From: Melastoma dodecandrum
Taxonomy: Eukaryota; Streptophyta; Magnoliopsida; Myrtales; Melastomataceae
Direction of reading: 5' to 3'
NCBI GenBank assembly: GCA_029817715.1
Contig: JARUPY010000089.1
Span: 1,054,001-1,118,000 of the forward strand
Length of the DNA stretch: 64,000 bases
Of this stretch, positions 61,260 to 64,000 are shown piece by piece. Position numbers and translations under genes: made by a program. How positions within the stretch are numbered: the stretch's first letter is position 1; each line of letters opens with the position of its first letter. The notes below the pieces were generated by a model, which ran no database searches, was not told the DNA's origin, and was given only the letters and a program-made list of their open reading frames with translations.

Positions 61260-62165
61260 TCCGCATTGTGGACCTCGATGCTCCCTTCAGCTTGATGTCC
61301 GCTGTTGGGGCGACGCAAATGTGCATGCTAATCTTTGGAGTGCTCGCTGTTGTTACTTGGCAAGTCCTCCCTGTCTCCATCCAGATGGTGTATTTCGCGA
61401 TCCGCTGGCAGGTAAGATGTTTTCGCGGATCGAGCTTCAGACTCTTTTATGACGGTGATGGAATTTACTGATTCTAGTTTCGTCTTGTCAACAGACGCGA
61501 TGCTTTTCAATGGCCAAAGAATTGATGTGGATTAATGGCACGACAAAGTCCTTGGCGCGAATCATCTGGCTGAGTCGGCGTTTTGAGCCATGTCTATAAG
61601 ACCTTTTGAAGAGGAGGATAGATTCTTTAAGAAGAATCTCGAGCTGACAGGAGCGCAAGCCCTTTCTTCCATAGTTTCACGGCAGATGAGCGGTTGATCC
61701 AGTGACCGGAGATGCTCTGCGCCACCGTTCTCTCCTCCGTAGCACTTTGCATGGTCTCGCTTCCTCCTGGAACATTTAACCCTGGTCCGTACATCAGCAA
61801 TCCTTCAAAATCATCCTGGTCACATTATGACCTTCCTTCGGTCGGTACCACGTTCTTCTGCCAAGTTATTTTCTCAGGATTCATCGGGCTAGACTTATCC
61901 CGTGGCCTTTCATTGAACGTCGCCCGGGTATTCTCGGTACAAAACCAGTGCACGATAGATAATTACATGATACCGGTGGAGCATCTTAATCAGTATATGC
62001 ACATCCCAAGTGAAGCAGATCTAGTTATAGAAGATAACCGGCCACCGACCAATTGGCCTGCCGTGGGAAAGGTCGAGGTTCAAGACTTGCAGATGCTTGT
62101 TCTATGCGGGATCAGTTGCACGTTCCAGGGAGGCCACCAGATTTGCATTGCTGGAGTATGTTGTG
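61260..62165 (+). pseudogene. ABCC (MRP-type) ABC transporter relic
   Basis: Fragments of the second transmembrane domain of a plant ABCC transporter. 61330-61410 gives VTWQVLPVSIQMVYFAIRWQ; 61495-61700 is frame-broken but follows the family order; 61712-62100 gives [40 protein letters not shown] and [20 protein letters not shown] up to the start of the second nucleotide-binding domain ([16 protein letters not shown]). The Walker motifs and everything upstream are missing, and there are stops and frameshifts. Confidence 0.88.
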
Positions 62166-62207
62166 TGTGAAACCGGGATGGGATTTTCATAAAAGAGAAT
62201 TGGTATG

Positions 62208-62213
62208 CATGCA
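62208..62213 (+). promoter_or_regulatory. RY element upstream of the oleosin
   Basis: CATGCA, the core bound by the seed B3 factors ABI3/FUS3/LEC2, about 155 bases before the oleosin start. Confidence 0.55.
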
Positions 62214-62248
62214 AACAGCAGTACCTCCTCCTCCTGACTCCATGAAAA

Positions 62249-62254
62249 CACGTG
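62249..62254. promoter_or_regulatory. G-box/ABRE upstream of the oleosin
   Basis: CACGTG within acacgtgg, an abscisic-acid-responsive core, 36 bases after the RY element. RY plus ABRE is the usual seed-storage module. Confidence 0.55.
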
Positions 62255-62364
62255 GAAACTTGCCTCTCGATACGTGCTCGCCATCCACCATCCCTATCCC
62301 CCCCACCCACCTCCTTTACATATCTCCCATGCAATGCTACACCTTCACTTCCTCCACCCCAAAT

Positions 62365-62802
62365 ATGTCCGACCAGCAACAGTTTCAGTATCCTCCCCAG
62401 CCTCAACACCCCTGGTCCCACCAGGCTGTCAAGGCCGCCACCGCCGTCGCTGCCGGCGGATCCCTCCTTGTCCTTTCCGCCCTCATCCTGGCCGGCACTG
62501 TCATCCTCCTCACCGTCGCCACGCCTCCCCTCGTCATCTTTAGCCCCGTGCTTGCTCCCGCCGTCATCACGGCTTGCCTCATCGTGACGGGGTTCCTTAC
62601 GTCTGGCGGCTTTGGATTGGCGGCCATCACCGTCCTGTCTTGGATCTTGAGGTACATGATGGGGAAGCACCCCGCGGGGGCCGACAAGCTCGACCAGGTG
62701 AGGCTTAAGCTTGCCGGGAAGACCAGGGAGATGAAAGACAGGGCCGAGCAGTTCGGACAGCAGCACTTCTCCGGTCAGCCGCAGCACTACCCTTCTTCTT
62801 AG
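62365..62802 (+). CDS. Oleosin (low-molecular-weight form)
   Basis: The structural coat protein of seed oil bodies. 145 residues in one exon from ATG 62365 ([11 protein letters not shown]). A short polar N-terminus precedes the long hydrophobic hairpin at about residues 32-105, with the proline knot [12 protein letters not shown] fitting PX5SPX3P, and a basic/acidic amphipathic C-terminus ([20 protein letters not shown]). It lacks the 18-residue C-terminal insertion of H-form oleosins. Frames upstream are open, so earlier ATGs (62241, 62330) are possible, but family length favours 62365. An RY element and a G-box lie just upstream. Confidence 0.93.
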   Translation: MSDQQQFQYPPQPQHPWSHQAVKAATAVAAGGSLLVLSALILAGTVILLTVATPPLVIFSPVLAPAVITACLIVTGFLTSGGFGLAAITVLSWILRYMMGKHPAGADKLDQVRLKLAGKTREMKDRAEQFGQQHFSGQPQHYPSS

Positions 62803-62809
62803 GAAGGAG

Positions 62810-63240
62810 AATGCTCGGAAGGATTTTGATTCGGATCGCATGACATGGTTGTGGCATTTGCATGTTCGATTTAGAGCTGATGCATGTTTGAGGTTGTTTC
62901 GGCCTGTGCTTCTTTTCTTTATCTGTCTCTCTTGTTGTTTCCATAGTAATAAAGCTTTTGCATCACATTCCCAGCAGTTGATTGCATTCAGCATTGGTGA
63001 ATCCGTTCGATAATCTCTGCCCCGACCGTAATTTCGCAATTTCCCGAGGGATGTGCATTTGCTTGCAGCATCTGAAAGGGGCGACTACACGAATCTCTTA
63101 TCTTCACCAGAAGAGAATGCTGCTAACTACAGGGCAAACCGAAAAGCTTTTTTTTTTAACATGTGGGGAAGGTGGACTGCAGCAGCGCTCACCAACTACT
63201 ACTCATCACCTTCCCCCAGAATGCAGAGACAAGGCTGTGT
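62810..63240. other. Oleosin 3' region
   Basis: The 3' UTR of oleosin, with aataaa-type signal taataaagc near 62947-62955, then intergenic sequence without a gene. Confidence 0.45.
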
Positions 63241-63241
63241 C

Positions 63242-63950
63242 CTAGCCGTAGCACCTGATCGGGTCGTTGCAGCCATCTGCGGCAGACTGCATAAAACCAA
63301 ACCTCCCTCCCTCCTTTGGCCAGGTACTGGTGATGGAACTCCTCAGCTCTGTAGAACTTCTTAGCCTTCCGGTAGAGGAGTCTCTGCTGTTGTTCGAGGG
63401 ATTCCTTCTCCTCCTCTGCATGCCTACATTGTTCCCCTGGTCCATACCCAATAACGCTTCAGAGCAGAGCTAATCAATCAAACAGTTTGGAATTCGAATC
63501 AACCGAATAAACACTATACAACCTCAAAGAACCTCAAAGGATGGATCAGACAGAAAACTCGGGTCACAACAACACAAAAGAGCACTTAACACCCCCCAGA
63601 CAATAAAGTTTGACTGATGAATCCATGAGTCGTCGCACAAGACCCACAAGACCCATCTTGGTCGCTCTCAGAACAACCGAGACACAAGAGAACATTGGCC
63701 ATGGTGCAGCGACTCCATTTGCCCGCAATTACTACTGTCACGGACAGGCTTCCGGATTCAGTTCTTATGGTACCTACATCGAAACGAGGTGCATAATATT
63801 CACTAAAGTACACGTCATGGAACCCCAGCTTCATCTACATCTACAACCGGCGCCGAACTGGGAGAAGCCCCGGCCAGGGGCGGGGATGGTGGAGTCGAAG
63901 GAGGAAGGGTCAGGCCTGGTGCCGAAGCCGAGCCTCTTGAGGATGTTCAT
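63242..63950 (-). pseudogene. MSRA: Peptide methionine sulfoxide reductase A relic
   Basis: MSRA reduces methionine-S-sulfoxide in oxidised proteins. On the minus strand the first exon from ATG 63950 is well kept (MNILKRLGFGTRPDP to GRGFSQFGAG), ending at a donor just before where the catalytic CFWG should follow. About 63785-63765 retains a DVGT-R-SG trace. 63420-63242 retains AKKFYRAEEFHHQYLAKGG and, after a frameshift, GGRFGFMQSAADGCNDPIRC. The catalytic exon is missing or scrambled. It could also be a misassembled gene at the window edge. Confidence 0.75.
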
Positions 63951-64000
63951 GGGGCGAAGGACGAAGGCGATGCGATGGGGGGAAGAAGGAGGAGGAAGGG

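Noticed and set aside
62080..63039. 319-codon minus-strand open frame over the oleosin
   Set aside because: It overlaps the well-supported oleosin in antisense and has low-complexity content, so it is a shadow frame.

Overview
This is a 64-kb window of nuclear DNA from a eudicot plant, probably a woody rosid; I cannot name the family. Nearly every gene has short GT-AG introns and belongs to a plant-specific family. Ty1/copia elements and a foldback transposon lie among the genes. I recognised no tRNA, rRNA or CRISPR. From memory of the Arabidopsis map, the gene content (OMA1, KEA5, a DUF668 protein, MAP65-3, TPPA, OLEO3, and XLT2, ATS3, IRE, BAG7) matches two paralogous segments of Arabidopsis chromosome 5 (around At5g51200-51740 and At5g62200-62390). 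The window may therefore represent the unfractionated ancestral block.

Layout. 0-8.3 kb: a CYP704-type cytochrome P450 (-), a PPR-protein relic (-), an alpha-L-fucosidase (+), then a shrunken second copy of the CYP704/PPR segment. 8.7-15 kb: four genes on the minus strand or their promoters: the mitochondrial protease OMA1, the PLAT-domain protein ATS3 and the xyloglucan galactosyltransferase XLT2. 16-24 kb: a decayed K+/H+ antiporter (KEA) whose intron holds a complete, young copia retrotransposon (16255-21583) with a 5-bp target duplication, followed by a diverged 400-bp direct repeat. 24.3-25.8 kb: a DUF668/DUF3475 protein (-). 28.9-32.1 kb: a 12-exon MAP65-3-like gene (+), then an EBP2 relic (-). 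33.4-39.0 kb: a 16-exon IRE-type AGC kinase (+). 39.9-42 kb: a PMEI-like protein and the spliceosomal SmB (+). 43.9-46.3 kb: an 11-exon trehalose-6-phosphate phosphatase (-). 48.2-50.2 kb: a broken BAG7 gene (-), cut at its 5' end by a decayed copia element (50.2-53.9 kb). 54.3 kb: a 54-residue conserved membrane protein (+). 55.6-58.1 kb: a glycerol-3-phosphate transporter (-). 58.9-60.3 kb: a 1.44-kb foldback element with a 10-bp target duplication. 61.3-62.2 kb: an ABCC transporter relic. 62.4 kb: an oleosin (+). 63.2-63.95 kb: a methionine sulfoxide reductase A relic (-).

The genes do not form a pathway; they are an ordinary syntenic set (wall and glycan modification: XLT2, FUC1, PMEI; cytokinesis and tip growth: MAP65-3, IRE; metabolism: TPP, G3P transporter, oleosin). 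The most unusual items are the foldback element with nested palindromes, the duplicated splice acceptor in MAP65-3, a pair of phosphate-starvation (P1BS) motifs upstream of the G3P transporter, a PMEI lacking a conserved disulfide cysteine, and the many gene relics. Exon boundaries were set by hand from splice consensus plus reading frame and family conservation.
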